Positions 1 to 12,100 of a stretch of 64,000 nucleotides of DNA are shown piece by piece. Under the pieces are notes generated by a model, which was not told where the DNA came from, did not search any database, and saw only the letters and a list, made by a program, of their open reading frames with translations. Source of the DNA: Planoprotostelium fungivorum (lineage: Eukaryota; Evosea; Variosea; Cavosteliida; Cavosteliaceae); NCBI GenBank assembly GCA_003024175.1, contig MDYQ01000104.1, positions 1 to 64,000 of the forward strand, written 5' to 3'. Position numbers and translations under genes: made by a program. Positions within the stretch are counted from its first letter, which is position 1; every line of letters starts with the position of its first letter.

Positions 1-323
1 ACCGTTGGAATCAGCGCATCTGTCCGAGTCAGAATGATGTATGCTGGTGTCTCTGACCCCCACTTGCCCCAGTGGTGATATCTCAAGATGCTAGTTCTCT
101 ACTACGCGCAACAATCTGGGCCTCATTCAGTTTTTCTTCTCATCCTTTCGTACAAACGCATCAATATGACAACAGCCGATGAACAGGATGCTCTATCAGC
201 TTTCAGTAACATCTCGTTTGTACGATTTTTTTACACGGGCAATTGACGAGCGACAGACACAAGGACATGTCTGGATCATCAGTTTCTCTCAGGCGGTACA
301 GCACACATAACCAAAAACACGAG
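1..323. other. 5' flank without recognisable gene
   Basis: No open frame with convincing protein character is visible here. The stretch is AT-richer than the neighbouring exons and probably holds the promoter and 5' UTR of the secreted-protein gene that follows. An in-frame ATG at 267 would add 19 residues before the signal peptide, so I prefer the downstream start. Confidence 0.4.
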
Positions 324-1145
324 ATGAAGCGCTTGATTTTCTTCTGCCTACTGGCCACCGCCTCCGCTCGCATCAAGTGCGATTATCAGATCATCGATGT
401 CACTGGAAAGACTGGACACCCCACCAAGTTCATCGTCAATACCACACAATCTGCCATAGTCAGATGTGCTGGATTGAGTCCTGCCCATCCTCAGTGCTGG
501 TCCACCTGGCAGGTAGTATGGACATCCACGTTGCAACACATGATGATATTCAGGTTTTTCCTGGAGGAGAAGTCGATCTGAGACATGATCCAGCAGATTA
601 TAGAGACATGCCATTCACAACTTCCATCCCTCTCGATGCAGAGACACAATCGTCCACCTTTTATCTCGTCGCTCGCAAGTCTCTTGGTGATTCGCGCTCC
701 ACCCTCATCGTTCTCATCTTCCGACACAGCCGAAGGACATGATGTCGATGTGTCCGCCTCCATCAATTATACCGTAGGTGTTCCCTCCAAATACGTCACT
801 GCTGAAGAGATCTCAATCGATCTCGTCAATCAGACTCAATCGCAATCCGGTTACTCGTACAACACGGCCAACTTCAAGTCCAGTGGTACTCACGCTCATC
901 AACCAACACGTATCACCGTCACCTGGATCATGCAGGGTGGCTTCGTCACTACTGATTCGGTGATTATCTTCACAACGCCTCCATCTTCTAAACGACGTCA
1001 GAAATTGATGCCTGCGGACACAGACACCATAGAGATAAAATCTCGTCCCTCATACCTCCCTCTGAGAGTTCTCTCATGGACCTGGGAAGTTGAGAATCCA
1101 GAGTTCCCAGGCACTCTTCAGCCAGTCGCCACCATCACCCTCTAA
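324..1145 (+). CDS. Secreted protein of unknown function
   Basis: Three exons (324-512, 554-686, 730-1145) joined by GT-AG introns of 41 and 43 nt give one 245-residue protein; both junctions keep the frame exactly. The chosen ATG opens with MKRLIFFCLLATASA, a clear signal peptide, followed by a beta-rich, Thr/Ser-rich body with NTT, NYT and NQT glycosylation sequons and few cysteines. There is no C-terminal membrane segment or GPI-like tail, so a soluble secreted or lumenal protein is the simplest reading. I do not recognise a family. The gene converges on the chromodomain gene, whose stop is about 140 bp away on the other strand. Confidence 0.7.
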
Positions 1146-1282
1146 ACTGCACGACCATGAGAGATAAATAGATTGGTATCGCATTTCATATGTAACATGT
1201 CAATATCTTCCGACTGACACATTCGCGCCATCATCATCCATCATCTAAAAAGACCAAATACAGATAAACGCAACCTCTATTC

Positions 1283-2451
1283 TCAGAGGTTGTCGGCGAT
1301 AGCATCTAATCTCTGCAACAAATTCCTCGCATGCTCCCTCTGTCCTCTCATGGTGAGCAGGTCTCTCTGTTGCATCTCCATCATACTTCTCTGTTCTGCT
1401 TCCTCCATCTCTCTCAGCATCGGCCATGGTGGCTCGAATTCTAAGAATAAATCGTGTGCAGACTCCATCGATGTGTCTCTGGCATCTTCTTCTTGTTGGT
1501 CTGGCTCCTGTTCTTCTGCTGGTTCCTCCTCTATATCCTCTGCTTCCTCCTCTTCTTCTGTATCGAGGTCAGATGATGATGTGGCGTCGTGCGATGGTCT
1601 CACCACTATCTGATATTCGTGTCTCTTCTGTTCTGGCCTGATGACGTCGTTAACATTGGAATTCGAGACTCTTCGCACCTTCTTTGCATTGTGATTCCGC
1701 GTGGGTTGTCTTCTCTTCGGTGTAGTTGTCTGTGTCGTATTGATGGTGGTGGCGACTGTATCGCGTAGCAGCTTATACGTCTCGATGATACTCGGATCGA
1801 TGTCGTCGGATGACACCCATGCGTCCGAAACTCTGGGATGTCCTCTCTTTCTGACCAAGTATTGTACCTGTCACAGTCAACGACATCCACATCATGTGAG
1901 TCGCACATTGGAGTCTTCGCCTGTGTGATATAAGATCGTCTCTATGGTGTCGTCCGTGTTGTGTTTAGAAGAGGCCTTTGTCTCTCTCTTCTCCGGTGGT
2001 TCTGATAGAAAGTGAATAAAAAGGAACTCCGGTTTTGACGTCGCATCACAAGCGTGACACCAAATGAGATCATGTGATGGTGAGACGGACTCACTCATGT
2101 TGGCTGCTCTGTATGTGTGAAGGCTGACACCTTGGTCCAACAGCATTATCATCTGATATGGCTTGTGTGTGTTGCTACCACAATGTACCACGAAGCCAGT
2201 CGGTGCAAAATGTTCTGTTATGAGTCAGACTACTGGAAGAATAGAGGAAGTTTTTTTGTGATGATATTCTGATAGAACTACGGTAGTGGTGCATCACGTG
2301 ACGATGAGAAAACTACAGAGAGTCTGCATTCGTTACCTCTACAGCAGTCACAGATGATGCGAGCACCATCAAAGGTCCCAGACTTTTTCCTGTAACCTGC
2401 CCTCATGCCGTCGAAAACATTTGAGTCTGCTTGTCCTGGAGCTGGTGGCAT
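1283..2451 (-). CDS. TPL-binding-type domain plus chromodomain protein
   Basis: Three exons (2451-2337, 2214-1907, 1867-1283) with introns of 122 and 39 nt give 335 residues in frame. The N-terminal third carries GTFDGARIICDCCR, then FVVHCGSNTHKPYQM and a GVSLH motif. This is the pattern of the TPL-binding (TDBD) domain found beside PHD fingers in plant co-repressor-binding proteins. Next comes a linker with a Cys pair (WCHACD). A chromodomain is created only by splicing the second and third exons: VQYLVRKRGHPRVSDAW, then SSDDIDPSIIETYK. The C-terminal half is basic, then strongly acidic (poly-Glu), ending in a coiled-coil-like segment. I infer a nuclear protein reading methylated histone tails. 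Residues after the chromodomain are low complexity. The start (MPPAPGQ) is the first in-frame ATG of the exon; an upstream exon cannot be excluded. Confidence 0.75.
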
Positions 2452-2604
2452 GTTATCTACTGTCTTATTACTCGTCTGCCTCTGTGAAGCCGTGCAGAGA
2501 GAAGATGAGAAAGGTGAGAGGCAACTGACAGTCGCGAACAAATTTTGTGTGCGTGACTCTACAACGCAGGTCTCAGAATCCCAAAAGCACGGGCTCTTTA
2601 CAGA

Positions 2605-5600
2605 ATGATGAACTCACACAAGGGCAAGTATCGATTCTCTATCGATAGAGGAGGGACATTCACGGATATTTATGCGGAGGTGAGAATGGAAGGTGCGATT
2701 GGATTGATCACACGTAAAAGCTACCTGATGGAAGTTCTCGAGTGGTGAAGTTGTTATCAGTCGATCCGTCCAACTACGATGATGCCCCTCGAGAGGGTAT
2801 CCGGAGGGTGATCGCTGAGGTGAGCCAGGATTGAAATCACATAGACGTGACGTCTGCAGTTTGAAAGAAGGGAGATTGACAAGAAAAACGTTCCCGCCGC
2901 TAATATCGAGTGGATTCGCATGGGAACGACTGTAGCCACAAATGCATTGCTCGAGAGAAAGGGTAATCATCGACGATGAAGAATGATCTCATCGTCCATT
3001 AGGTGAAGAGACTCTCTTCGTGACTACCGAAGGTTTCGGTGACGTGTTGGACATCGGCAATCAATCGAGACCATCCATCTTCGATCTCGACATCCGAAAA
3101 CCAGAAACGTTACACAGACATGTGATCGAGATCGCCGAGAGAGTCAAACTCATCAACTGCAACAATGAAGGTGATGTCATCATCGTCACATCATCTCACC
3201 ATCTCTCTCATCACTGACCTCGTCTCAGAATCAGTCTCGAAAGACAGTCGCATCGTCACAGGCATCACAGGAGAGAAGTTAGAGATACTGAAATCACCCG
3301 ACCCAGAAATAGTCCGCAGCCAATTACAACGAGTCAGAGATCTCGGCGTCAACAGCGTCTGCGTGGCCCTCGTTCACTCGTACACTTTTCCGGTAAAATT
3401 CTACGTCGACACGTCGAACTGATCACCACCCAGGATCACGAGAATTTAATCGGAAAAATCGCGCGGGAAACCGGCTTCACCCAGATCTCCCTCTCTTCCG
3501 AATTATCCCCCATGGTCAAACTCGTTCCACGCGGCCAGACTGCATCCGTAGACGCTTACCTCACCCCTCTCATCGTCAAGGTGACCAAGTCCTCCCGTCA
3601 CCCGTTCACCTCACCACCAGTACATGGACCACTTCCTCTCGGGCTTCGACGGAGATATTTCTGGCTGTGACGTGTCTTTCATGGCCAGCGACGGCGGTCT
3701 GTGTCCAACGGAACAATTCAACGGCTACAGATCCATTTTATCCGGCCCGGCCGGTGGCGTTGTCGGTTACGCTATGACGACGTACGAAGAATTGGGCAGA
3801 CGGCCCGTCATCGGTTTCGACATGGTGGGTCATCTACAACGATGTAGATGACACAAATCACAGGGAGGAACGTCGACGGATGTATCGAGGTATGACGGAC
3901 ATTTCAGCCACATTTACGACACGGAGATCGCGGGTGTCGTCATCCAAGCTCCACAGTTGGACATCAACACGGTGGCAGCAGGGGGAGGGTACGTAACCGA
4001 CACGAAATTTCGATGACATCTCGTAGATCGAGGTTGTTCTTCAGAACCGGGATGTTTGTAGTGGGTCCAGAGTCTTCTTCAGCTCACCCTGGCCCCGTCT
4101 GTTACCGCAAGGGAGGATATTTATCTATTACGGATGCAAATCTCGTTCTAGGAAGGATTTTACCGGAATATTTCCCGAAGATATTCGGAGCTTCCGAAAA
4201 GGTGGAGAACTCGTGGAGAATTCGGGTGACGTGGGCAGGAACCATTGGATGAAGAGGCATCGAGGAACAAGTTTGAGGAGATGACGGAGGAGATCAATCA
4301 GTATTACGCATCACATCACGATGGTGTGGGTTCACTCAAGAAGGTAACCATCATCCGAGCACGATCGATCATCACCATCACCATCATCTCATCATCTCAC
4401 CATCGCGATCATGATCGTAGATGATCATCACATGACGTTCTCAACTCTTCTCAGTTAAGCGTCGAAGAAGTCGCTTACGGTTTCATCAAAGTGGCCAACG
4501 AGTCCATGTGCAGACCCATCCGTTCCATCACCGAAGCGAGAGGTGAACCATGATTTGATGACGTCATCCAACGTTACCAGGCTACGAGGCCAGCAGTCAC
4601 GTTCTCGCTTGTTTCGGTGGTGCCGGAGGCCAACACGCTTGTGCATTAGCCAGGAGCTTAGGAATGAACACTGTTTTCATTCACAAATACGCCGGAATAT
4701 TGAGCGCTTACGGCCTGGGACTCGCGGACGTGGTGTACGAGGCACAGGTGACGATCTACAACGTTGTAGATGATGAACGTGGTAGGAACCCTGCGCGGTG
4801 ACGTATTCGAGTGAAACGGTTAGTGAGATGAAGGAGAAAGTGGAGGGCCTGAAGAGAAAAACGCGGGAAAAATTGACATCGAAGGGATTCAAAGACACAC
4901 ACGTCAAATCGGAAGTGTACGTGAAATTTCCGAGAATTATCTGAGATATTTCTAGGTACTTCAATTTGAGGTATGAAGGAACGGATACGGCCATGATGGT
5001 GGCTGAGCCTGAAGATGGAGATTACTCTGCCGCATTCATGAAAGCGTACAAGAGGGTGAATCTCGTCGAAATTTTAGCGTGATGACGTCACGCAGGTGTA
5101 CGGGTTCTTGCTGGAGAACCGAAAAATCATGGTGGATGACGTCAGAGTCAGAGGAATAGGGTCGACCAACAAGGTGGATTCTAAAAATAGCACAACTGCA
5201 CGGCCAGTTTCCAATGGTCCTGCGGAACCAGTCACTCACGCCCAAGTTTACTTTGAGGTGAAATTGATGAAATTTCAAATCTCTAAATTTTCCAGGAATT
5301 GGGTAGAGTCTCGTCACCGGTGTACATCCTCCAACAATTGAGCCCCGGGACCAAAATTTCGGGCCCATCGATTATCATCGATAATACGTCCACTATTGTA
5401 GTGGAGGACAACTGCGAGGCTGAGATCACAAAGGGAGGAGACATTCGCATATCTGTGGGTAAGCAGGGTCTATCCAGAGTGGGGTGAGTCCGTCCATCTA
5501 CAACCCGCCACAAAATTCTGACTTGTTGTAGAACGGAGTTGGACAGTATCCAATTGTCCGTCTTTGCCAATCGGTTCATGAGTATCGCTGAACAGATGGG

Positions 5601-7635
5601 AAGAACGTTACAGAGGACATCCATCAGTGCAAACATCAAGGAGAGACTCGACTTCTCTTGTGCTCTGTTTGGCGTGAGAAATTCTACGATATGAGAATTT
5701 CCATCGATTCTCTATGACATTTCTCATCCGTACAGTCCGACGGAGGTTTAGTCGCTAACGCCCCACACATACCAGTTCACCTCGGTGCTATGGTAACGTT
5801 CATCTACAACGTACTATTCTGAAATTCCACAGCAAGAAGCCGTTCGATGGCAGATGAAGAACCGTACAGATTGGAAAGAGGGTGTCGTCGTTCTATCAAA
5901 TCATCCGGGTGCCGGTGGTTCTCACTTGCCAGATTTCACTGTCATGACACCCGTCTATCACGGAGGAGAGGTAAGATGTCACGTGAGATGTCGTACGAGA
6001 AGGTTCTGACGGTGAGGTAGGCGGTGTTCTACGTGGCAAACAGGGGACATCACGCGGATATCGGTGGAATTTCGCCCGGTTCTATGCCACCTTTCTCTCG
6101 ATCTCTGAAGGAGGAGGGAGCTTGTACCAAGAGCTTTCAACTCGTTGTAGATGGAATATTCCAGGTAGTTTCACGTGATGAGTGAATGTTCTGAGAGTTT
6201 TTGTAGGAAGAGGGGATCACGGAGGTATTGATGGCTCCAGGCAAGATCGACATGGGACCGAATTACAGCGTGAGATATTTATTCTCCATCTACAACGCTG
6301 TAGACCGACGTGAACCAGGGACCCAAGATCTCAGGATCGCGAAATCTCCGTGACAATCTCTCCGATCTCAAAGCACAAGTGGCAGCCAATAACAAGGGCA
6401 TTCAACTATTATCCGAATTGATCCATCAGTATGGTATCGACGTGGTGCAAGCTTACATGAAGCACGGTGACATTCAAACGAAGTGAAGTGATGCTGAAGA
6501 GAATGCAGTGCAAAACAACGCGGAGGAAGCCGTGAGGGAGATGCTGGTGCAGATGTCGATCGATTTCAACTTGAAACCGTTGGACACGGTCAGTGCGTCA
6601 GATTCTATGGATGATGGTACTCCCATCTACCTTCAGATCACGATCGACAGGTGATATTTCACATCTGCAGATGGAGTCATCACCTCATCGAATCACGTGA
6701 TGTCTCATGATGACACACATCAGGGAGAAGAGAAGTGCACATTTTGACTTTAGAGGAACGGGAGAAGAAGTCCTCGGCAACATCAACTGTCCACGTGCCA
6801 TATCACTGTCCGCCATCATCTACTGCATGCGATTACTCGTCAGGAAGAACATTCCCCTCAACCAGGTGATCGATCTATAACGAGTCACTACTAACCCCGC
6901 AGGGCTGTCTGGTCCCTATTTCCGTGGAAATTCCGGAGAATTCCATCTTGTCCCCCTCCGATACCGCCGCCGTCGTGGGAGGCAACGTGTTGACCAGTCA
7001 ACGCGTGACCGACGTTATTTTGAGAGCCTTCCGGGCCTGTGGTGACTCTCAAGGCTGCATGAACAACTTCACCTTCGGTGATAACACGATGGGCTATTAC
7101 GAGACCATCGCGGGTGGAGCTGGTGCCACGAAGAAGGCAGACGGTGCCAGCGCCGTACAAGTACACATGACCAACACTCGAATCACCGGTGAGATTCATA
7201 GAGGGTACATCGATTGAATCGTGTAGATGTGGAGATTTTGGAGAGGAAGTACCCTGTGTTGTTGAGGCAGTTTTCCATTCGGAGAGGAAGTGGAGGAGAG
7301 GGAGAGCACAAGGGAGGAGATGGTGTCATTCGTGAGATCGAATTCCTGAAGAATCACTTCACAGCTGGAATCCTCTCAGAGAGGAGAGTTCACGGTGAGA
7401 TGATCCGATATTCGATCGAAATCGATTTTATTTCGATTTATTTCTCGGTTTGGACTCAAGAAGTTTAGAGCCGAAGGGATTGGATGGAGGAGAGCCAGGG
7501 CACAAGGGAAAAAATCTTCTCATCAGAAGAGATGGACACATCATCAACTTGGGAGCGAAGAACAGTGTCGCTGTGTCTATGGGAGATCGCATACGATTGC
7601 ACACACCCGGCGGTGGTGGCTGTGGTCACAAATAA
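2605..7635 (+). CDS. OPLAH: 5-oxoprolinase (ATP-hydrolysing)
   Basis: The gene hydrolyses 5-oxo-L-proline to glutamate with ATP in the cytosolic gamma-glutamyl/glutathione cycle. The N-terminus has the hydantoinase-A signature [14 protein letters not shown]. The central part has [20 protein letters not shown] and [10 protein letters not shown]. Splicing out the intron at 3825-3863 restores the conserved DMGGTSTDV. The hydantoinase-B half follows, with [34 protein letters not shown] and a Gly-rich tail [11 protein letters not shown]. Order and overall size match the single-chain eukaryotic enzyme of about 1,290 residues. At least fifteen introns of about 38-60 nt interrupt it, and several (3825-3863, 4748-4785, about 6270-6303) carry the palindrome described elsewhere. 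The last exon is followed directly by AAATAAA-like sequence, then by the convergent isocyanide synthase gene 126 bp on. I did not fix every intron boundary. Confidence 0.93.
3831..3850. repeat. Intronic palindrome, CATCTACAACGATGTAGATG
   Basis: A near-perfect 20-bp inverted repeat fills half of a 39-nt intron (3825-3863) of the 5-oxoprolinase gene. Removal of that intron restores the conserved DMGGTSTDV motif, so intron status is secure. Confidence 0.85.
4754..4771. repeat. Intronic palindrome, ATCTACAACGTTGTAGAT
   Basis: A perfect 18-bp palindrome lies inside a 38-nt intron (4748-4785) of the 5-oxoprolinase gene. The flanking exons read VVYEAQ and EPCAVTYSS in frame once it is removed. Confidence 0.85.
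5495..5531. repeat. Split-arm version of the intronic palindrome
   Basis: CATCTACAAC (5495-5504) and GTTGTAG (5525-5531) are separated by 20 nt within one intron (5484-5531). The downstream arm ends exactly on the splice acceptor TAG. Confidence 0.7.
5801..5810. repeat. Half-site of the intronic palindrome
   Basis: CATCTACAAC is followed by GTACTATTC rather than the matching arm, inside another short 5-oxoprolinase intron that ends ATTCCACAG. I read it as a decayed or half copy. Confidence 0.55.
6287..6306. repeat. Intronic palindrome overlapping an acceptor
   Basis: CATCTACAACGCTGTAGACC lies at the 3' end of a 5-oxoprolinase intron. The right arm GTAG supplies the acceptor AG before the exon that encodes the conserved [10 protein letters not shown] segment. 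Confidence 0.75.
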
Positions 7636-7761
7636 ATGATACATCTCCATTCACAATCTATTTCACAAGAGATAGATTCACAAGAGTTCCACTTGGATGT
7701 TTATCTTTCATGAGAGGTCTCAGACACAGAGCTCTTCCGTGTCGTCACCCTCCTCACGCCT

Positions 7762-8875
7762 TCATCGGCAGAGAGGTTCCTCTTCCTTCGTGCACTCGAT
7801 TCTGTAATACATCGCGCTGCTCTTTCGGTTCGACTGTCCTTTTGGGCGGAACCCCCAAGGTCTACCGTGCTTCGACACGAGCTCGTACTTGTCCAGGTCG
7901 ACTTGTTCTCTCTTCACGGCTTGGATGCCAAAAGAGTCCTCTACGATGACGCAGTGCCAGGGGGTGATGGTTCGATTTCCATTCGAGGTACCCAAGATGT
8001 CGATACCGTATTTCGGGCCGTCGTTGAGGTGAGCGTGGATGGAGAGACGAATGGCTCCAGGGAAGAGGGAGTCACCCAGAGATGAGAAGGCGGCGTTTCG
8101 GACGAGCATGGCCTTCGCAATGCGACCGCACTCTTGATCGACCAACTTGCGGCTCATCTTCTTTCCACCGTTCAGTCCGTCGAAGACGTGTCGCTGATCC
8201 TCCAAGACGAACTTTCGAAAGCCTTGGTACGTCTTTCTCTCCATTGGATCTTCTAGATTGAGGTTTGATGTGATTCCTTTGACGAGTGTGGTGCCGAGAG
8301 GTTCTCCTTCAACAGGTACCATGAAGTCTTCCAGACCGCAGAAGGTGATGTGAGTGTGACCCATCGCTTGGGACGTCTTCTTCAGTTCTCTCGTGTATGA
8401 CGCGACATCCTCGTCAGAGACGCCAAGGAGGTCTAAAGAACATCAGCACGTTGATCGATCGAGTTGACTCACCACTGAACACTCGGCCATCGCCAAAGAT
8501 GACGATCTCAGCTCCCGCTGGGTAGATGTTGTCGATCTTGCAGCAAAAATCTTCCAAGTTATTGAGAGCGATCTCTTCAGCTCGATCCGGCAGAGCACCC
8601 AACACTTTGTTGTGTGTGTTGGGTGACTTGAATGGAAAGGCTGGCAACACCATCTTGATCCTCTCTCCTCCATCGATCCATCGTTGCATCTGTGTCGCCA
8701 ATCTGGCTTTGCCAACACTTTCGAACAGATCGCCGTCAGGTCGGAGTCGAATGGTTTCGAATATCTGCAGTATGTTCTGTGTAGTGCGGCTTTCCATCGT
8801 GTGTGAACTCGTCTTCTGAATTCGAGCTCGAGAAGGAAGTCTTCGCAACTCCACCAAAGAAGGTTCCGTTGCCAT
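7762..8875 (-). CDS. Isocyanide synthase, DIT1/PvcA family
   Basis: Two exons (8875-8473, 8432-7762) with a 40-nt intron give a 357-residue protein. The family converts an amino acid such as Tyr or Trp, with ribulose-5-phosphate, to an isonitrile (PvcA, IsnA), or makes the N-formyl-tyrosine precursor of the yeast spore wall (Dit1). Signatures visible include FPFKSPNTHNKVLG near residue 85 and IFGDGRVFSDLLGVSDEDV, restored across the splice. A basic RHVFDGLNGGKKMSRKL stretch and SIHAHLNDGPKYGIDIL follow; the last matches the family's conserved C-terminal histidine segment. Length fits the family. No Fe/2-oxoglutarate oxygenase or P450 partner lies nearby, so the final metabolite cannot be predicted. 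It shares a 290-bp divergent promoter region with the amidohydrolase gene. Confidence 0.88.
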
Positions 8876-9164
8876 AGCAGCGGAACGTTCCGTAAACCCT
8901 AAAACCAGACCGGGTGATCGGATGAACTCCTCAGCGAGGAAAAAGTAGGAAGTGTAAATGTCAGCAGTCCGTCACTGGGTTTCCGTGTCGTCGTTGAAGC
9001 TCACTTAGAACTTCAGGTGTGCTTCTTGATAGTTCGAGAATCCACCAGACCTAGACTAGTCATGCATCGCTCAGTCGCTGTGTTGTGTTGACGATGATCA
9101 TGCAATATTTTATTGACGTTGAATTTCGTGATTAACATGTTTATTTTTCAATCGGACACGAACG

Positions 9165-12100
9165 ATGATTATGGAGGAGCTTCTCATCGAAGAGGGCAGT
9201 AGCCGTCGACGAGTAAAGACATGGATTTTGTACATACCCATCATCCTGCTTGCCCTCATCTTTCTATCAAATACCATAGGATCGGCCGTATCTTCGAAGA
9301 AGTTGTCTTCTATTGAGAGTTATCTCTCTGGAGTTGAAGAGGGGCATTCACTAAACGACGGTGGTTGTCCAGGTAGAGATTGGTGACGTGGATGTTGCCT
9401 TGTTGATCATTACACAGAATACACAACACAATATGATCCCTTCTACGGAGGTATGAATGGAGGATCACAATTGAACAATAATGTCGTGAGTGTTGATGTC
9501 GTCATCCAATCATCTCACACATCTCTTTCAGAGTCAATCAACGACCATTCTGAAGAATGGTACCGTTTGGGTCGGGAATGGACAGGTACATCATCTGCAT
9601 TCCCACATCCTCTCACGTGATCACACAGGTCTTTGTCAACACCGACGTCGTTATCGTCAAAGGCAAGATCTCCGCCATCACAAAGAACTGGTCCGGTTCC
9701 CAGGCTGGAGCCACCATCATCCAATTGAAGGGCGAGATCGTCACACCCGGACTGGTCGACATGCACAGCCATCTCGGTGTCTACTCGTGAGTCGATCAGA
9801 TCGATCATCGCCCACTCACATCTCACAGCTACCCCGAAGACTCGTTCGGTACACAAGATGGCAACGAGATGACCAACCCCACTTTCCCTCAGGTGAATTT
9901 CATCCATCTACAACGCTGTAGACGAACGACGTCAGATGAGAGCCTTGGACGGTCTGAACCCCAACGACCCAGCGATACCGCACATACGCTCCGGAGGCGT
10001 AACGACTTCCCTGGTACTCCCAGGTTCAGGAAATATCATGGGAGGAGAAGCCGCCATGGTCAAACTCCGTGACGGTACCATCCGAGGTGAATTGTCGACG
10101 TCGACAAGTCACGTGACCCATCCCAGAGATGCTCATCCCTGATGCTCCCAGGGCCATGAAGATGGCCTGTGGTGAGAATCCAAAGAGAGTCTACGGAAAC
10201 CGACAGCAGACACCCATGTCCAGAATGGGTGTCACTTATCTACTGAGGAATCGATTTCTAAAGGCGGCGGTGGGTGTGACGTCACGTGACGTCACTGATG
10301 GGGTAGGAACTGCGTCGAGCGCAGGACGAGTGGGACTGTCAAGCTCACGCTGCGAACGGGAAGTCAACCGGTGCGAGGCCATTCGATTTAGACTTGGAGA
10401 CACTCGTGGGAGTACTCAGGGGTCAGGTGTGAAAATCCGATGAAAAATCGAGTTCTCGTTGTGATGGGAAACCAGGTCTTACTCAACGTCCACTGTTACA
10501 AGGAAGAAGGTGAAGAAGATAGGGGGGAAATGGAGTGAAATTTTGCGTAGATTTGGAGATGATGGTGAGGACTTCGAAGGAGTTCAACTTTAAGATCGCG
10601 GCCTTTCATCACGGATTGGAGGCATGGAGAGTGCCTGACCTTCTACAACGCAACAACATCAGTGCAGCCATCTTCACCGACCACTGGGGTTTCAAAATGG
10701 TGAGACGATCACGTGACCTCCCCCTCACATGCCACAGGAAGGATACGACGGAAGTGTCCACGCGGCCAAGATATTGAACGACGGTGGAGTTAACGTGGCT
10801 TTAAAATCAGATCATCCGGTTTTATTTGCAAAGGATCTCGTTCATGAAGCAGCCAAGGCATTTCACTATGGTTTACCCGAACAGAAGGCTTTCTGTGAGA
10901 TATCATACGTCTCTATAGATGATATCTCTTACGATATATATTGGGCTCTGACATGGAATAGCGGCCGTGAGTCTGAATCCTGCGAAAGCACTGCGATTGG
11001 ACTCGCGAATCGGATCACTCGAAGTAGGAAAGGAGGCTGACGTCGTCGTGTGAGATTTCTAGGAAATTTCCTGGAATTTCTGAAGAAAATCAGATGGCCC
11101 AACCACCCTTTTGCACTGGGATCGAGGCCCAGTCACGTGTTTGTAGATGGATGGTTACTTCACACAAATCAGAATACGAAAAAAAATCTGAAATCACCCA
11201 CACCATCTACAACTCGCCTGGTTTCCACTGGGAAGACCGCCTGCACTCCAAGTCCGTATCCATCTTACGCATTGAAAACTCACCGAAATTTCAGCTTCTC
11301 GTTCTTTTTACGTCTCTGGGGTGAACGTCTACACCATGGACGCTGGTGAGTCGTGACATCACATCAAGACATCCTATCGACACGTTTCAGATCAAACAGT
11401 TTTGACGGATGCCACCATCAGCGTTGTAGATGGCAGCGTCACTTGCGTTGATAAATTATGTCCCATACCTTCAGGAGATATCGATCGCTACAATCTTCCG
11501 GTATGATATCACATGCGACATCTTCATGACATGATTCAGGGTGGTGTGGTCATCCCTGGAATCGTTTCGTTGGACGGAAGCACTGCCCAGCAGGAGGTGA
11601 ATCTCAGACTACAACGCTCCAATGACGAAAAAAGGTCGATGCCGAAACATCATCACACGACGGAAGTGTATCTACAACCGGCCAGAACATCAGGGCAGTG
11701 GACGGTATCGTTCCCACCATCTACTACCAACGCAAGGTACGTACGATATCGCGTGCGACATCTCAACGGACACAGATCAAATCGGCATTCGGTGGAGGAG
11801 TGACATCAAACATCGTCTTACCCCAGGGGAATCGTGTTCTATCGGGTGTGGGAGGTTTCATCTACACCTCGCCAGGAACCGACGAATTCTCCGTGAAATT
11901 TCCCAGAATCATCTCGGAAAATTCTTCCCTCAGTTCGTCCCTGGGAAATCGAGCCAAGTCCGGAGTCAAGAGTGTTTCTCAGCAATTCGCCGAATTACGA
12001 GCTTTCTTCCAGGTTAGCGAAATTTCCTCCAAATCTCTCACACCTCCCAGGTCGATCTCAACACAAGCCGTAACACTCCCGTGGGAAGCGTATTGTCCGG

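Noticed and set aside
1426-1641. Plus-strand ORFs with poly-Leu and poly-Ser
   Set aside because: Complement of the acidic poly-Glu tail of the chromodomain protein.
6141-6154. CGTTGTAGATGG half-site
   Set aside because: It lies in an exon of 5-oxoprolinase and encodes the in-frame LVVDG, so it is explained by coding sequence. The same holds for 11421 (SVVDG), 11204 (TIYNS), 10643 (LLQRNN), 38160 (LIYNT) and 49015 (EVYNN).
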